58,520 nucleotides of DNA from the NCBI GenBank assembly GCA_029257805.1, contig JARIAR010000012.1, forward strand, positions 1 through 58,520, written 5' to 3'. Both the position numbers and the translations under genes were made by a program. This document shows positions 1 to 8,284 of the stretch, piece by piece; within the stretch, counting starts at the first letter, position 1; each line of letters begins with the position of its first letter. This stretch comes from Blautia sp. (GTDB lineage: Bacteria > Bacillota > Clostridia > Lachnospirales > Lachnospiraceae). The notes under the pieces are model-generated. The model was not told the DNA's origin, made no database searches, and was given only the letters and a program-made list of their open reading frames with translations.

Positions 1-2
1 TA

Positions 3-530
3 AGTGGAGCAGGTAAAAATTCTAACATTTGTCTGTGTCTTACTGTAGGAACTGGAATCGGAGGATGTATTGTTATAAATAAAGAAATTTTTCATGGATT
101 TAGCAATAGTGCCTGTGAAGTAGGATATATGTGTTTAGAAAGGGGGGCTTTTCAGGATCTTGCATCCAGTCGCAGCCTTGTAGAAAAAGTTGAAAGCAAA
201 AAAAGTTTACAGTCTGGTCAATTAAATGGTAAAATAATCTTAGAAAAAGCCATAGCAGGAGATCAGACCTGTATCCATGCTACGAAAGAGATGGCAGATA
301 TCCTTGGTAAGGGAATTGCAAATATTTGTTACGTGCTGAATCCGGAAATGGTAATTCTGGGCGGAGGAATTATGTCTAGGAAAGACTACTGGGAGCCTTT
401 ACTTACGGAAGCATTAAATCGATATCTGGTATCTGGCATTGCGGAGAAGACGACACTAACATTTGCTGAACATCAAAATAATGCAGGTATGCTAGGCGCA
501 TTCTATCACTATCAAAACTGTAGAAAGTGA
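3..530 (+). CDS. ROK-family sugar kinase, 3' part only
   Basis: The reading frame is open from the window edge, so the N-terminal ATP-binding part of the gene lies outside. The visible 175 residues match the second half of a ROK kinase: a TVGTGIGG phosphate loop about 15 residues in, then a GYM-type segment, FQDLASSRSLV, and the closing NPEMVILGGGI motif. The usual ROK zinc motif (CxCGxxGCxE) is absent after the GYM segment, as in BglK-type and some clostridial N-acetylmannosamine kinases. The next gene is the remnant of an RpiR regulator. A ROK kinase beside RpiR is a common arrangement in sialic-acid or amino-sugar clusters of Clostridia, so nanK is possible, but the substrate cannot be read from this fragment. 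Confidence 0.82.
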   Translation, partial: SGAGKNSNICLCLTVGTGIGGCIVINKEIFHGFSNSACEVGYMCLERGAFQDLASSRSLVEKVESKKSLQSGQLNGKIILEKAIAGDQTCIHATKEMADILGKGIANICYVLNPEMVILGGGIMSRKDYWEPLLTEALNRYLVSGIAEKTTLTFAEHQNNAGMLGAFYHYQNCRK

Positions 531-542
531 AGGTGTCAGTAA

Positions 543-1174
543 GTGAAATATTACGAAAAAACAGTTATACCGGTAATTGAAAGCCACTATGAAAACATGT
601 CTTCATTGGAGAAGACAGTTGCAGATTTTTTTATTAAAAACAGGGTGAAAATGGATTTCTCTTCTAAAAATATCTCGGAGCATCTTTTTGTATCGGAGGC
701 AACTTTATCACGGTTTGCAAAGCGTTGTGGATTTAAGGGATATAGAGAGTTTATTTTTCGGTATAAGGAAACTTTTAATGGTACCGATCAAATCATTACA
801 GATCAGGTAAGGACTGTTTTTGAAGCTTATCAGGAGATTCTGAATAAAAGCTATAATCTTGCAGCCGAAGAACAGCTTCGCCGAATTGTAGATCATATGG
901 CAGAAGGAGCAAGAGTGTTTGTGTATGGAAAAGGGAGTTCAGGCCTTGCTGCACGGGAAATGCAGAATCGTTTTATGCGTTTGGGACTTGATATTACAGC
1001 AATGGAAGACAGTGATTTCATGCCCATGATAATGGAGCGTATACAGTTCTGATCACAGCATATAACCGTGGGGAATATCATGGATTTTGTGATGAAGTGG
1101 TATTAACGGCGGCACGTCAGAATCTGAATTATGGAAATCATGGAAGTACATTGGCTGCTTTGCATCACCAGTAA
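543..1174 (+). pseudogene. Decayed RpiR/MurR-family regulator (HTH plus broken SIS domain)
   Basis: A GTG start at 543 opens a normal RpiR N-terminus: HTH_6 domain (about residues 1-77, with SEATLSRFAKRCGFKGYREF) and the start of a SIS sugar-isomerase domain (VFVYGKGSSGLAAREMQNRF). The frame stops at 1052 after only 169 residues, while family members have about 280. In another frame SIS sequence resumes at once from about 1034 (GAYTVLITAYNRGEYHGF...LNYGNH), and it then jumps to a typical RpiR C-terminus (STLAALHHQ, stop 1172-1174). Roughly 40 residues seem missing at each of two joins, so two deletions are likely and at least one shifts the frame. The HTH part could still be made as a truncated DNA-binding protein. 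It probably once regulated the adjacent ROK-kinase cluster. Confidence 0.75.
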
Positions 1175-1242
1175 AAAAATTCCATACATAATAAAAAAAT
1201 ATAGAATATAATTTTTTATAAATATGCGTTATAATCGGAAAT

Positions 1243-1286
1243 GTGCCAAAGAAATCATTTGGTTATATAGAAGTGTGCAAAGAAAT
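1243..1286 (+). repeat. Imperfect direct repeat upstream of the AraC-type gene
   Basis: GTGCCAAAGAAAT at 1243-1255 recurs as GTGCAAAGAAAT at 1275-1286, about 31 bases on (three helical turns). A -10-like TATAAT lies just upstream at 1230-1235 with no clear -35. AraC-type proteins bind direct repeats, so this could be an autoregulatory site, but that is inference. Confidence 0.3.
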
Positions 1287-1306
1287 TTTTAATGGGTGGA
1301 AAAAGA

Positions 1307-2836
1307 ATGATTTCAGTTTTACTTGTTGGAAATGAAAAGAGTAAAATGGATCGGGAAGGCTTTGAATTAAGAAAAGAGCCTTTTGTGAAACGCATATTTA
1401 CAGCTGGATCCGGAGAGGAGGCTGTGGAACTTTTTTTCAGGGAACGTCCGGAACTTGTGTTTTTAGAGTTGGAGCTTTCCGGAAAAGACGGTTTAAAGAT
1501 TGCAGAGCAGATACATGCAGAAAGTCCACAGACAAAGCTGATTTTTTTTAGTAAAGAAAAATCTTATGAAAAACTAAAGGTAGCTTTGCAATTACATGCA
1601 GAAGGGTATTATGCTGAAGGTGAACTTTCCAGAGAAGAATGGAAAAAGATACTGCCTGAGATTGTGAGAAAAACAGAGAATCAAAAAGCTTTGCGGGAAT
1701 GTGTGATGCAGTGCCAGATTAGCAATTATTTTTTGGGAAAAGCCGGTTCCAGTCAGCAAATGGTTTCTTATTTGTTTCCTGGGAAATTAGATTTTATGGT
1801 ATTAGAGCAGGATCATATTCTTCCGGCAGCAGAGCGAGTAGTAGAAAAAGCGGGAAGGCTGGTAGATGAGCAGTTGGTCATGCAGCTGATACAGGAACAG
1901 GGAGAAGTAGCAGGAGTTGCCCATCTGTCGCCATATCGCTATCTTTGTTTTTATGAGAGCGGTGGGGATTTAACGCAAAGAGGAAGCTGTTTGAAAAAAA
2001 CGCTATTGGAGGCAACGGGAGAAAGTTTTTCTGTCTTTTTTATTTGCAGACAGGCGGATATGTCGCACTGTAAAAGAGAGTATCAGAATAAGGAATGGCT
2101 GTTTTCTCAAAGATATTTTGAAGGAGAAAATATGGCTTTGGATGCTTTTTTTTATGAAAAGCCTAAGACAGTAAAAAAAATCCCATCCCTGGAAAAATTT
2201 GAGAGTTACCTGGAGCAGGGATGGGCGGATGCCTGTCTGGAAGAATTTTCAGAAATATTTGTTCAGGCTGAAAAGAGCAAGAACTATGAGGTTTTTTCCG
2301 AATTAACAGATCAGGTATTAGATATATTTTATCAGTATGAGAAAAGACTTTTTAACATTCAGGAAAAAAAGGTATTTACTCTTGGCGAAGAAGAAACAAA
2401 AGAATTTTTTACTGTTTCAGGAATGAGCGCTTGGATGGGAAGAAAATGCAGGGAAATTTTGGAATATAAAAAAGAAGAGCAGACAATGGGATGTTCCAGA
2501 CATGTGAATTATGCAGTTCGTTACATTATAAAAGAATATGGAAAGCCGGACTTAAGTATTGAAGATGTAGCTGCATATGTTGGAATGGGAGTGAATCGCC
2601 TAAATGATCTGTTTAAGGCAGAGATCGGAGAAACGGTTGGACATTTTCTTACAAAAGTTCGTATGGAAAAGGCAAAGCAGCTGCTTCAAGATGGAATGCG
2701 TGTAAAAGAATTAAGCAGTCAGATTGGATATTACTCTTCTTCCTATTTTTCCAAAGTATTTAAAAAGACATATTTGTTATCCCCTAAAGAATATCAGCAG
2801 GAAATAAAATTTGGAAATATTTCTTTGAAAAGTTAA
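1307..2836 (+). CDS. AraC-family regulator with degenerate receiver domain
   Basis: Start ATG 1307 is preferred over in-frame ATG 1292 because a GGTGGA ribosome site lies between them. The protein (509 aa) has the layout of YesN-type response regulators: receiver-like domain (about residues 1-120), a long middle region without recognised motifs, and two AraC helix-turn-helix units at the C-terminus (YVGMGVNRLNDLFKAEIGE and IGYYSSSYFSKVFKK). The receiver lacks the phosphorylation chemistry: the usual DD pair reads GN (LLVGNEKS), the phospho-acceptor Asp is Glu (VFLELELSG), and the conserved Lys near YLxKP reads AEG. No histidine kinase gene is adjacent. It is therefore probably phosphorylation-independent or controlled by ligand or partner binding. 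The target genes are unknown. Confidence 0.8.
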   Translation: MISVLLVGNEKSKMDREGFELRKEPFVKRIFTAGSGEEAVELFFRERPELVFLELELSGKDGLKIAEQIHAESPQTKLIFFSKEKSYEKLKVALQLHAEGYYAEGELSREEWKKILPEIVRKTENQKALRECVMQCQISNYFLGKAGSSQQMVSYLFPGKLDFMVLEQDHILPAAERVVEKAGRLVDEQLVMQLIQEQGEVAGVAHLSPYRYLCFYESGGDLTQRGSCLKKTLLEATGESFSVFFICRQADMSHCKREYQNKEWLFSQRYFEGENMALDAFFYEKPKTVKKIPSLEKFESYLEQGWADACLEEFSEIFVQAEKSKNYEVFSELTDQVLDIFYQYEKRLFNIQEKKVFTLGEEETKEFFTVSGMSAWMGRKCREILEYKKEEQTMGCSRHVNYAVRYIIKEYGKPDLSIEDVAAYVGMGVNRLNDLFKAEIGETVGHFLTKVRMEKAKQLLQDGMRVKELSSQIGYYSSSYFSKVFKKTYLLSPKEYQQEIKFGNISLKS

Positions 2837-2842
2837 TGAAAG

Positions 2843-2878
2843 GAGCCGTCCATATTAAATTTGATGGACGGCTCTTTT
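2843..2878. terminator. Rho-independent terminator, bidirectional
   Basis: Perfect 11-bp stem GAGCCGTCCAT/ATGGACGGCTC (2843-2853 with 2864-2874) followed by TTTTATTTTA. It sits between the convergent AraC-type gene and carB and can serve both strands. Confidence 0.9.
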
Positions 2879-2881
2879 ATT

Positions 2882-5800
2882 TTAATCTTCTTTGTGACGG
2901 ATTTCACTATGAAGTTTCTGAAGTGATTCTACATCCTGAGATCCGTGTGATTTCACATACTGAATACCTTTTACAGTTGCTTTTGCTGCTGCGATGGTAG
3001 TCATGTAAGGAACTTTTGCTTTAATGGCTGCTTTACGAAGGTAGCTGTCGTCATGAACGCTGTCTTTTCCAACAGGGGAGTTCAGAATCAGATCTACTTT
3101 GCCGTTTGTAATCATATCGAGGATATTTGGACGGCCTTCATAAAGTTTTTTTACTTTTTCTGCCGGTATTCCAGCTTCGCTGATAAGTTCAAAAGTAGTT
3201 CCTGTTGCCAGGATTTTGAATCCGTTTTCATGGAATCCTTTGGCTACTTCTACAACTTCTTCTTTATCTTTACGATTTACAGAAATTAATACCGTTCCCT
3301 CAAGAGGAAGTTTGGACTGTGTTGCTTCCTGTGCTTTATAGAATGCTTCTCCGTAAGATGGAGATAAGCCAAGAACTTCTCCGGTAGAACGCATTTCCGG
3401 TCCAAGGATCGGGTCAACTTCCTGGAACATATTAAACGGGAAGACCGCTTCTTTTACGCCATAGTATGGAATAATCTGTTCTTTTAAAGCGGAAACAGGG
3501 GAAGGACGTCCTGTAAGCTCGGAAGTAATAATATCGGTTGCAAGAGGAACCATACGGATGTTGCATACTTTGGAAACAAGAGGTACTGTTCTGGATGCTC
3601 TTGGATTGGCTTCAAGAACGTACACTTTATTATTTTCAATGGCATACTGCATATTCATAAGACCTTTTACATGCATTTCTTCTGCAATCTTACGAGTATA
3701 TTCTTTAATGGTTTCTACGTTTTCAGCAGAAATATGAGCAGAAGGGATAATACATGCAGAGTCACCGGAATGTACGCCGGCAAGTTCAATATGTTCCATA
3801 ACAGCCGGTACAAATGCATGTGTACCATCGCTGATCGCATCAGCTTCACATTCCAGAGCGTGGTTCAGGAAACGGTCGATGAGGATCGGACGATCCGGAG
3901 TCACCCCTACTGCAGCTTTCATGTAGTTTGTCATGCTGTCTCTGTCGTATACAACTTCCATGCCTCGTCCGCCAAGAACGTAGGAAGGACGAACCATAAC
4001 AGGATAACCAATTTTTTCTGCAATAGCAATGGCTTCTTCCACTGTTGTTGCCATTCCGGATTCCGGCATTGGAATTTCCAGTTTTTCCATCATAGCACGG
4101 AACAGGTCACGGTCTTCTGCAAGGTCGATAACGGAAGGGGATGTTCCCAGAATTTTAACACCGTTTTTCTCAAGTTCTGCTGCAAGGTTCAGAGGTGTCT
4201 GACCGCCGAACTGTGCGATTACACCCAGAGGCTTTTCTTTTTTGTAGATGCTTAAAACATCTTCAAGAGTAAGAGGCTCAAAGTATAATTTGTCAGAAGT
4301 ATCGTAATCAGTGGAAACAGTTTCCGGATTACAGTTTACAATAATGGTTTCAAATCCAAGTTTTTTCAGGGCAAGGGAAGCGTGTACACAGCAGTAGTCA
4401 AATTCAATTCCCTGTCCAATTCTGTTTGGACCGCCGCCAAGGATCATGATCTTTGGTTTTTCAGCAGAAACAGGGTTTTTATCCTGACCATTGTATGTGG
4501 AATAATAGTAAGCGCTGTCTGGAGTTCCACTTACATGAACGCCTTCCCATACTTCTTCTACGCCAATGGAAATACGACGGTTACGGATATCTTCTTCCGG
4601 AACTTCCAGAATCTGGCTCAGATATTTATCAGAGAAACCGTCTTTTTTAGCAGAAGTAAGCATCTCGTCAGATGGGAGACTTCCTTTGTTAGCAAGAAGT
4701 TCATTTTCTTCGTCTACCAGTTCTTTCATCTGTTCGATGAAATATGGTTTGATCTTTGTAAGTTCGTGAAGTTCTTCAATAGAAGCGCCTTTTCTAAGAG
4801 CTTCATACATAACAAAATGACGTTCGCTGGATGGAGTACCAAGAATATGAAGAAGTTCTTCTTTTGTCATGGTATCGAAATTTCTGGCATGGCCAAGTCC
4901 ATAGCGTCCTGTTTCCAAACTGCGGATCGCTTTCTGGAATGCTTCTTTATAAGTTTTGCCGATACTCATAACTTCGCCTACTGCACGCATCTGTGTGCCA
5001 AGCTTGTCTTCTACCCCTTTGAATTTTTCAAAAGCCCAACGTGCAAATTTAATTACTACATAATCTCCGTCCGGTACATATTTATCAAGTGTGCCGTATT
5101 TTCCGCAAGGAATATCTTTCAGTGTCAGACCTGCTGCTAACATGGCGGATACAAGAGCAATTGGAAATCCTGTTGCTTTCGATGCAAGTGCGGAGGAACG
5201 GGAAGTACGAGGGTTGATTTCGATTACAATAATACGATCTGTTACAGGATCATGAGCGAACTGTACGTTTGTACCACCAATTACCTGAACAGATTCTACA
5301 ATTTTATATGCCTGTTCCTGAAGGCGTTTCTGACATTCCTCAGAAATGGTGAGCATAGGTGCAGAGCAGAAAGAGTCTCCGGTATGAACACCAAGAGGAT
5401 CGATGTTTTCAATAAAACATACAGTGATCATGTTATTGTCTGCATCACGTACAATTTCAAGTTCCAGTTCTTCCCAGCCAAGAATAGATTCTTCTACAAG
5501 AACCTGTCCTACAAGACTTGCCTGCAAACCTCTGGAGCATACCGTTTTCAGTTCTTCGCGATTATAAACAAGACCGCCGCCGGCGCCGCCCATTGTGTAG
5601 GCCGGACGAAGAACTACAGGATAACCAAGATCATCTGCAATTTTCAGAGCTTCGTCTACAGAGTAGGCAACTTCGCTTCTTGCCATTTCAATGCCAAGTT
5701 TGTCCATGGCTTTTTTAAATTCTACACGGTCTTCTCCACGTTCAATGGCATCAACCTGTACACCAATTACTTCTACATTGTATTTTTCCAGAATTCCGGC

Positions 5801-6112
5801 TTTGTTCAATTCAGAGCAAAGATTTAAACCGGACTGTCCTCCAAGGTTTGGAAGAAGAGCATCCGGACGTTCCTTTGCAATGATCTGTTCCAGACGTTCT
5901 ACATTTAATGGTTCGATGTAAGTAACATCTGCTGTTTCCGGATCTGTCATAATAGTTGCAGGGTTAGAGTTTACTAAGACGATTTCGTATCCCAGATTAC
6001 GCAGTGCTTTACAAGCCTGTGTGCCGGAATAGTCAAATTCGCAAGCCTGTCCGATAATAATAGGACCGGATCCAATAATGAGTACTTTATGTATATCATT
6101 TCGTTTTGGCAT
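2882..6112 (-). CDS. carB: Carbamoyl-phosphate synthase large subunit
   Basis: The 1076-residue product has the duplicated CPSase large-chain architecture at normal length. The N-terminal half carries the carboxyphosphate ATP-grasp domain (signatures IIGSGPIIIGQACEFDYSG and EINPRTSRSSALASKATGFP), then an oligomerisation region. The second half repeats the plan for carbamate phosphorylation (ILGGGPNRIGQGIEFDYCCVH, EANPRASRTVPLVSK), and an MGS-like allosteric domain (FKILATGTTFELISEAG) ends the protein. It makes carbamoyl phosphate for pyrimidine and arginine synthesis using ammonia passed from the glutaminase subunit CarA. An AAAGGAGG ribosome site precedes the ATG. No carA is adjacent: upstream lies a divergent MarR gene, so the glutaminase partner must be encoded elsewhere. 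Confidence 0.97.
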   Translation of the reverse strand: MPKRNDIHKVLIIGSGPIIIGQACEFDYSGTQACKALRNLGYEIVLVNSNPATIMTDPETADVTYIEPLNVERLEQIIAKERPDALLPNLGGQSGLNLCSELNKAGILEKYNVEVIGVQVDAIERGEDRVEFKKAMDKLGIEMARSEVAYSVDEALKIADDLGYPVVLRPAYTMGGAGGGLVYNREELKTVCSRGLQASLVGQVLVEESILGWEELELEIVRDADNNMITVCFIENIDPLGVHTGDSFCSAPMLTISEECQKRLQEQAYKIVESVQVIGGTNVQFAHDPVTDRIIVIEINPRTSRSSALASKATGFPIALVSAMLAAGLTLKDIPCGKYGTLDKYVPDGDYVVIKFARWAFEKFKGVEDKLGTQMRAVGEVMSIGKTYKEAFQKAIRSLETGRYGLGHARNFDTMTKEELLHILGTPSSERHFVMYEALRKGASIEELHELTKIKPYFIEQMKELVDEENELLANKGSLPSDEMLTSAKKDGFSDKYLSQILEVPEEDIRNRRISIGVEEVWEGVHVSGTPDSAYYYSTYNGQDKNPVSAEKPKIMILGGGPNRIGQGIEFDYCCVHASLALKKLGFETIIVNCNPETVSTDYDTSDKLYFEPLTLEDVLSIYKKEKPLGVIAQFGGQTPLNLAAELEKNGVKILGTSPSVIDLAEDRDLFRAMMEKLEIPMPESGMATTVEEAIAIAEKIGYPVMVRPSYVLGGRGMEVVYDRDSMTNYMKAAVGVTPDRPILIDRFLNHALECEADAISDGTHAFVPAVMEHIELAGVHSGDSACIIPSAHISAENVETIKEYTRKIAEEMHVKGLMNMQYAIENNKVYVLEANPRASRTVPLVSKVCNIRMVPLATDIITSELTGRPSPVSALKEQIIPYYGVKEAVFPFNMFQEVDPILGPEMRSTGEVLGLSPSYGEAFYKAQEATQSKLPLEGTVLISVNRKDKEEVVEVAKGFHENGFKILATGTTFELISEAGIPAEKVKKLYEGRPNILDMITNGKVDLILNSPVGKDSVHDDSYLRKAAIKAKVPYMTTIAAAKATVKGIQYVKSHGSQDVESLQKLHSEIRHKED

Positions 6113-6264
6113 GTTTTTTTCCTCCTTTGTTACCTAATATTATATGGAAAATTTGAAAAAGCTCAAGGTTTTTTGCGCTTTCTTAATAATTTGTTGGTGC
6201 GTACAAAAAAAATAAGGGTAAATTGTGTTAAAATTTAAAAAAATTAAAAAAAAAGCAAAAAAAC

Positions 6265-6291
6265 TTGACAAAAATAATGAAAAGGTATAAT
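6265..6291 (+). promoter_or_regulatory. Sigma-A type promoter for marR-MATE
   Basis: TTGACA (6265-6270) and TATAAT (6286-6291) with a 15-base spacer, or 17 if TAATAT at 6288-6293 is the -10. Both boxes are consensus. Their position rules out the in-frame TTG at 6265 as the marR start, since it would lie inside the -35 box. Confidence 0.75.
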
Positions 6292-6306
6292 ATCCTTTGC
6301 AATAAA

Positions 6307-6338
6307 GTTCTTAATAGAACTGTTTGGCATAGAACAGT
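6307..6338 (+). promoter_or_regulatory. Two palindromes in the marR leader, candidate operator
   Basis: GTTCT-TAAT-AGAAC (6307-6320) and ACTGTT-tggcatag-AACAGT (6319-6338) are both perfect inverted repeats, placed between the -10 box and the start codon. The position suits autorepression by the MarR protein encoded immediately downstream. Binding is inferred from position only. Confidence 0.45.
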
Positions 6339-6360
6339 ATTTGGGAAGAGGGGGAGCAGA

Positions 6361-6807
6361 ATGTCTACGACGGATTATCTTATGAATATACGCCGTGTAA
6401 TAAAGCTTCATGAAAGTATGCTGAAGCAGGTGTGCTTAAAGTATGAGTTATCTTTGCTGGAGGCAAACATCGTAAGTTTTCTTTATAACAATCCGGGGAA
6501 AGACACCGCAGCTGATATTGTAGAACTTCGAATGCTATCAAAGGGGAATGTTTCTCAGGGTGTGGAGTTGCTTGTGAAAAAAGGATTCCTGCTTCGATAT
6601 CAGGATAAAGAGGACAGAAGAAAGGTGCATCTTAAACTTTCTCAGAAAGCGAAGCCTGTAACGGATGCAGTAGAGTTGAAAAAACAGCAGTTTCATGAAG
6701 AGCTTTTCAGTGGATTTACAGAAGAGGATAAAAAGCTTCTGGAAGAGTTAAGCCAACGTGTTATGGAGAATACAAAAGAGGCACTAAAAAGGAGAGAGAA
6801 GAAATGA
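6361..6807 (+). CDS. MarR-family transcriptional regulator
   Basis: ATG 6361 is chosen because it follows a GAGGGGGAG ribosome site and lies downstream of a consensus promoter. The product is 148 aa, normal for MarR. The winged helix-turn-helix shows in AADIVELRMLSKGNVSQGVELLVKKGFL followed by the wing RYQDKEDRRKVHLKLSQKA. Its stop overlaps the start of the MATE gene by four bases (ATGA), so the two are translationally coupled. MarR-MATE pairs usually form a drug-responsive unit in which the ligand relieves repression of the pump. The inducing compound cannot be read from sequence. Confidence 0.9.
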   Translation: MSTTDYLMNIRRVIKLHESMLKQVCLKYELSLLEANIVSFLYNNPGKDTAADIVELRMLSKGNVSQGVELLVKKGFLLRYQDKEDRRKVHLKLSQKAKPVTDAVELKKQQFHEELFSGFTEEDKKLLEELSQRVMENTKEALKRREKK

Positions 6808-8171
6808 AAGAAGACAGAGATTTTCTTGCAAAAGAGCCCATAGGCAAACTTTTGCTTAAGCTTGCTGTTCCTACAGTGGCAGCACAGATTATTAACATGC
6901 TTTATAACATTGTAGACAGAATTTACATAGGCCATATTGAGGGAGTGGGAGCCCTTGCCCTTACAGGTGTTGGTGTCTGTATGCCCATTATTATGATCGT
7001 AACGGCTTTTGCTGCACTTGTAGGAAACGGTGGAGCACCGCGGGCCTCGATTTTTATGGGAAAAGGGGAAAAAGATTACGCTGAAAAAACGCTGGGAAAT
7101 TGTTTTACATTGCAGATTATTATTTCCGTTATTCTTACGGCGGTTCTTCTTATTTGGAACGAAAAGTTTCTTATGGCTTTTGGTGCCAGTGAGAATACCA
7201 TTACATATGCCGTAAATTATATGAATATCTATGCAGTAGGTACTATCTTTGTCCAACTTACCCTGGGAATGAATGCGTTTATTACTGCGCAGGGATTTGC
7301 CAGGACAGGAATGTTATCTGTGTTAATTGGTGCAGTTTCCAATATTATTCTTGATCCTATTTTTATTTTTGGATTGAAACTTGGAGTGAAGGGTGCAGCG
7401 CTTGCAACCATTATTTCGCAGGCATTTTCCTGTATCTGGGTTCTTTCTTTCCTTTTGGGAAAGAAAACGGTTCTTAAGATTCGAAAAAGAAATCTCGGTC
7501 TTCAGAAATCCATTATTCTTCCAAGTGTTGCACTTGGTTTGGCTACCTTTATTATGCAGGCAAGTGAAAGTGTGATTTCTGTATGTTTTAACTCTTCTCT
7601 TTTAAAATATGGAGGCGATATTGCAGTTGGAGCTATGACGATCCTTACAAGTGTTATGCAGTTTGCCATGCTGCCTCTTCAGGGACTTGGACAGGGAGCG
7701 CAGCCAATTATCAGTTATAATTACGGCGCTAAAAATGTGGAACGTGTAAAAGGTGCCTTTCAGCTTCTTTTAAAAGTGAGTTTAAGTTATGCTTTTTTGC
7801 TTTGGCTTTTTATTATGGTATTTCCACAGGGATTTGCCGGAATGTTTACTCCGGATCCGACACTTCTGGAATTTACGAAAACAGCGCTTCGTATTTATAC
7901 AGGCTGTCTTTTCCTTTTCGGTATCCAGATGGCATGTCAGATGACATTTACTTCTTTGGGAAAGGCAGGGTCTTCTATTATCGTAGCGGTTATGCGTAAA
8001 TTTGTACTTTTGGTGCCGCTTATCTATATTATGCCTCATGTGATCCGTGATAAAACAATGTCTGTTTATATGGCAGAACCAATTGCGGACTTTTTGGCAG
8101 TAACGTTTACCGCAATCTTATTTTTCTTCCAGTTCCGTAAGTGTTTGAGCCAGATTGAAGGTACGAAATAA
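6804..8171 (+). CDS. MATE-family multidrug efflux transporter
   Basis: The 455-residue membrane protein has about twelve hydrophobic segments and the family signatures of MATE/NorM-type antiporters: an opening PIGKLLLKLAVPTVAAQIINM segment, NIVDRIYIGHIEG in the first loop, and PLQGLGQGAQPIISYNYGA in the second half, the pseudo-repeat being typical. It is expected to export cationic or amphipathic compounds using a Na+ or H+ gradient. It is coupled to the upstream MarR gene by a four-base overlap. A second MATE gene of a different subgroup is found at 35679-37037. Confidence 0.93.
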   Translation: MKEDRDFLAKEPIGKLLLKLAVPTVAAQIINMLYNIVDRIYIGHIEGVGALALTGVGVCMPIIMIVTAFAALVGNGGAPRASIFMGKGEKDYAEKTLGNCFTLQIIISVILTAVLLIWNEKFLMAFGASENTITYAVNYMNIYAVGTIFVQLTLGMNAFITAQGFARTGMLSVLIGAVSNIILDPIFIFGLKLGVKGAALATIISQAFSCIWVLSFLLGKKTVLKIRKRNLGLQKSIILPSVALGLATFIMQASESVISVCFNSSLLKYGGDIAVGAMTILTSVMQFAMLPLQGLGQGAQPIISYNYGAKNVERVKGAFQLLLKVSLSYAFLLWLFIMVFPQGFAGMFTPDPTLLEFTKTALRIYTGCLFLFGIQMACQMTFTSLGKAGSSIIVAVMRKFVLLVPLIYIMPHVIRDKTMSVYMAEPIADFLAVTFTAILFFFQFRKCLSQIEGTK

Positions 8172-8193
8172 GAAGCAATAAAATTTCTTTATG

Positions 8194-8224
8194 AAAAAGA
8201 CAGTATAGACTGTCTTTTTTTTTG
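8194..8224 (+). terminator. Rho-independent terminator after the MATE gene
   Basis: Six-bp stem GACAGT/ACTGTC (8199-8204 with 8209-8214), extended by an A-run/T-run pairing (AAAAA ... TTTTTTTTTT). It separates the MATE unit from the pot operon. Confidence 0.8.
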
Positions 8225-8284
8225 AAAATATGTATAATTGTAATGAACTATAAAAATGAGGGAAGGACAGGTGAAAGCTTTTAC

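Noticed and set aside
4382-5140. Long open frames antisense to carB (up to 252 codons) and other long antisense frames, for example in 14454-15257 and 20765-21511.
   Set aside because: They mirror highly conserved genes on the other strand, have no ribosome sites or family motifs, and are Phe/Cys/His-rich as expected from the reverse reading of A-rich coding sequence.
6265-6360. N-terminal extension of the MarR protein from a TTG at 6265.
   Set aside because: The codon is the -35 hexamer of a consensus promoter, and the ribosome site and MarR alignment both point to ATG 6361.
8222-8284. PotA start at TTG 8222.
   Set aside because: The extra 21 residues lie within the terminator tail of the previous gene and have no family similarity; ATG 8285 fits.
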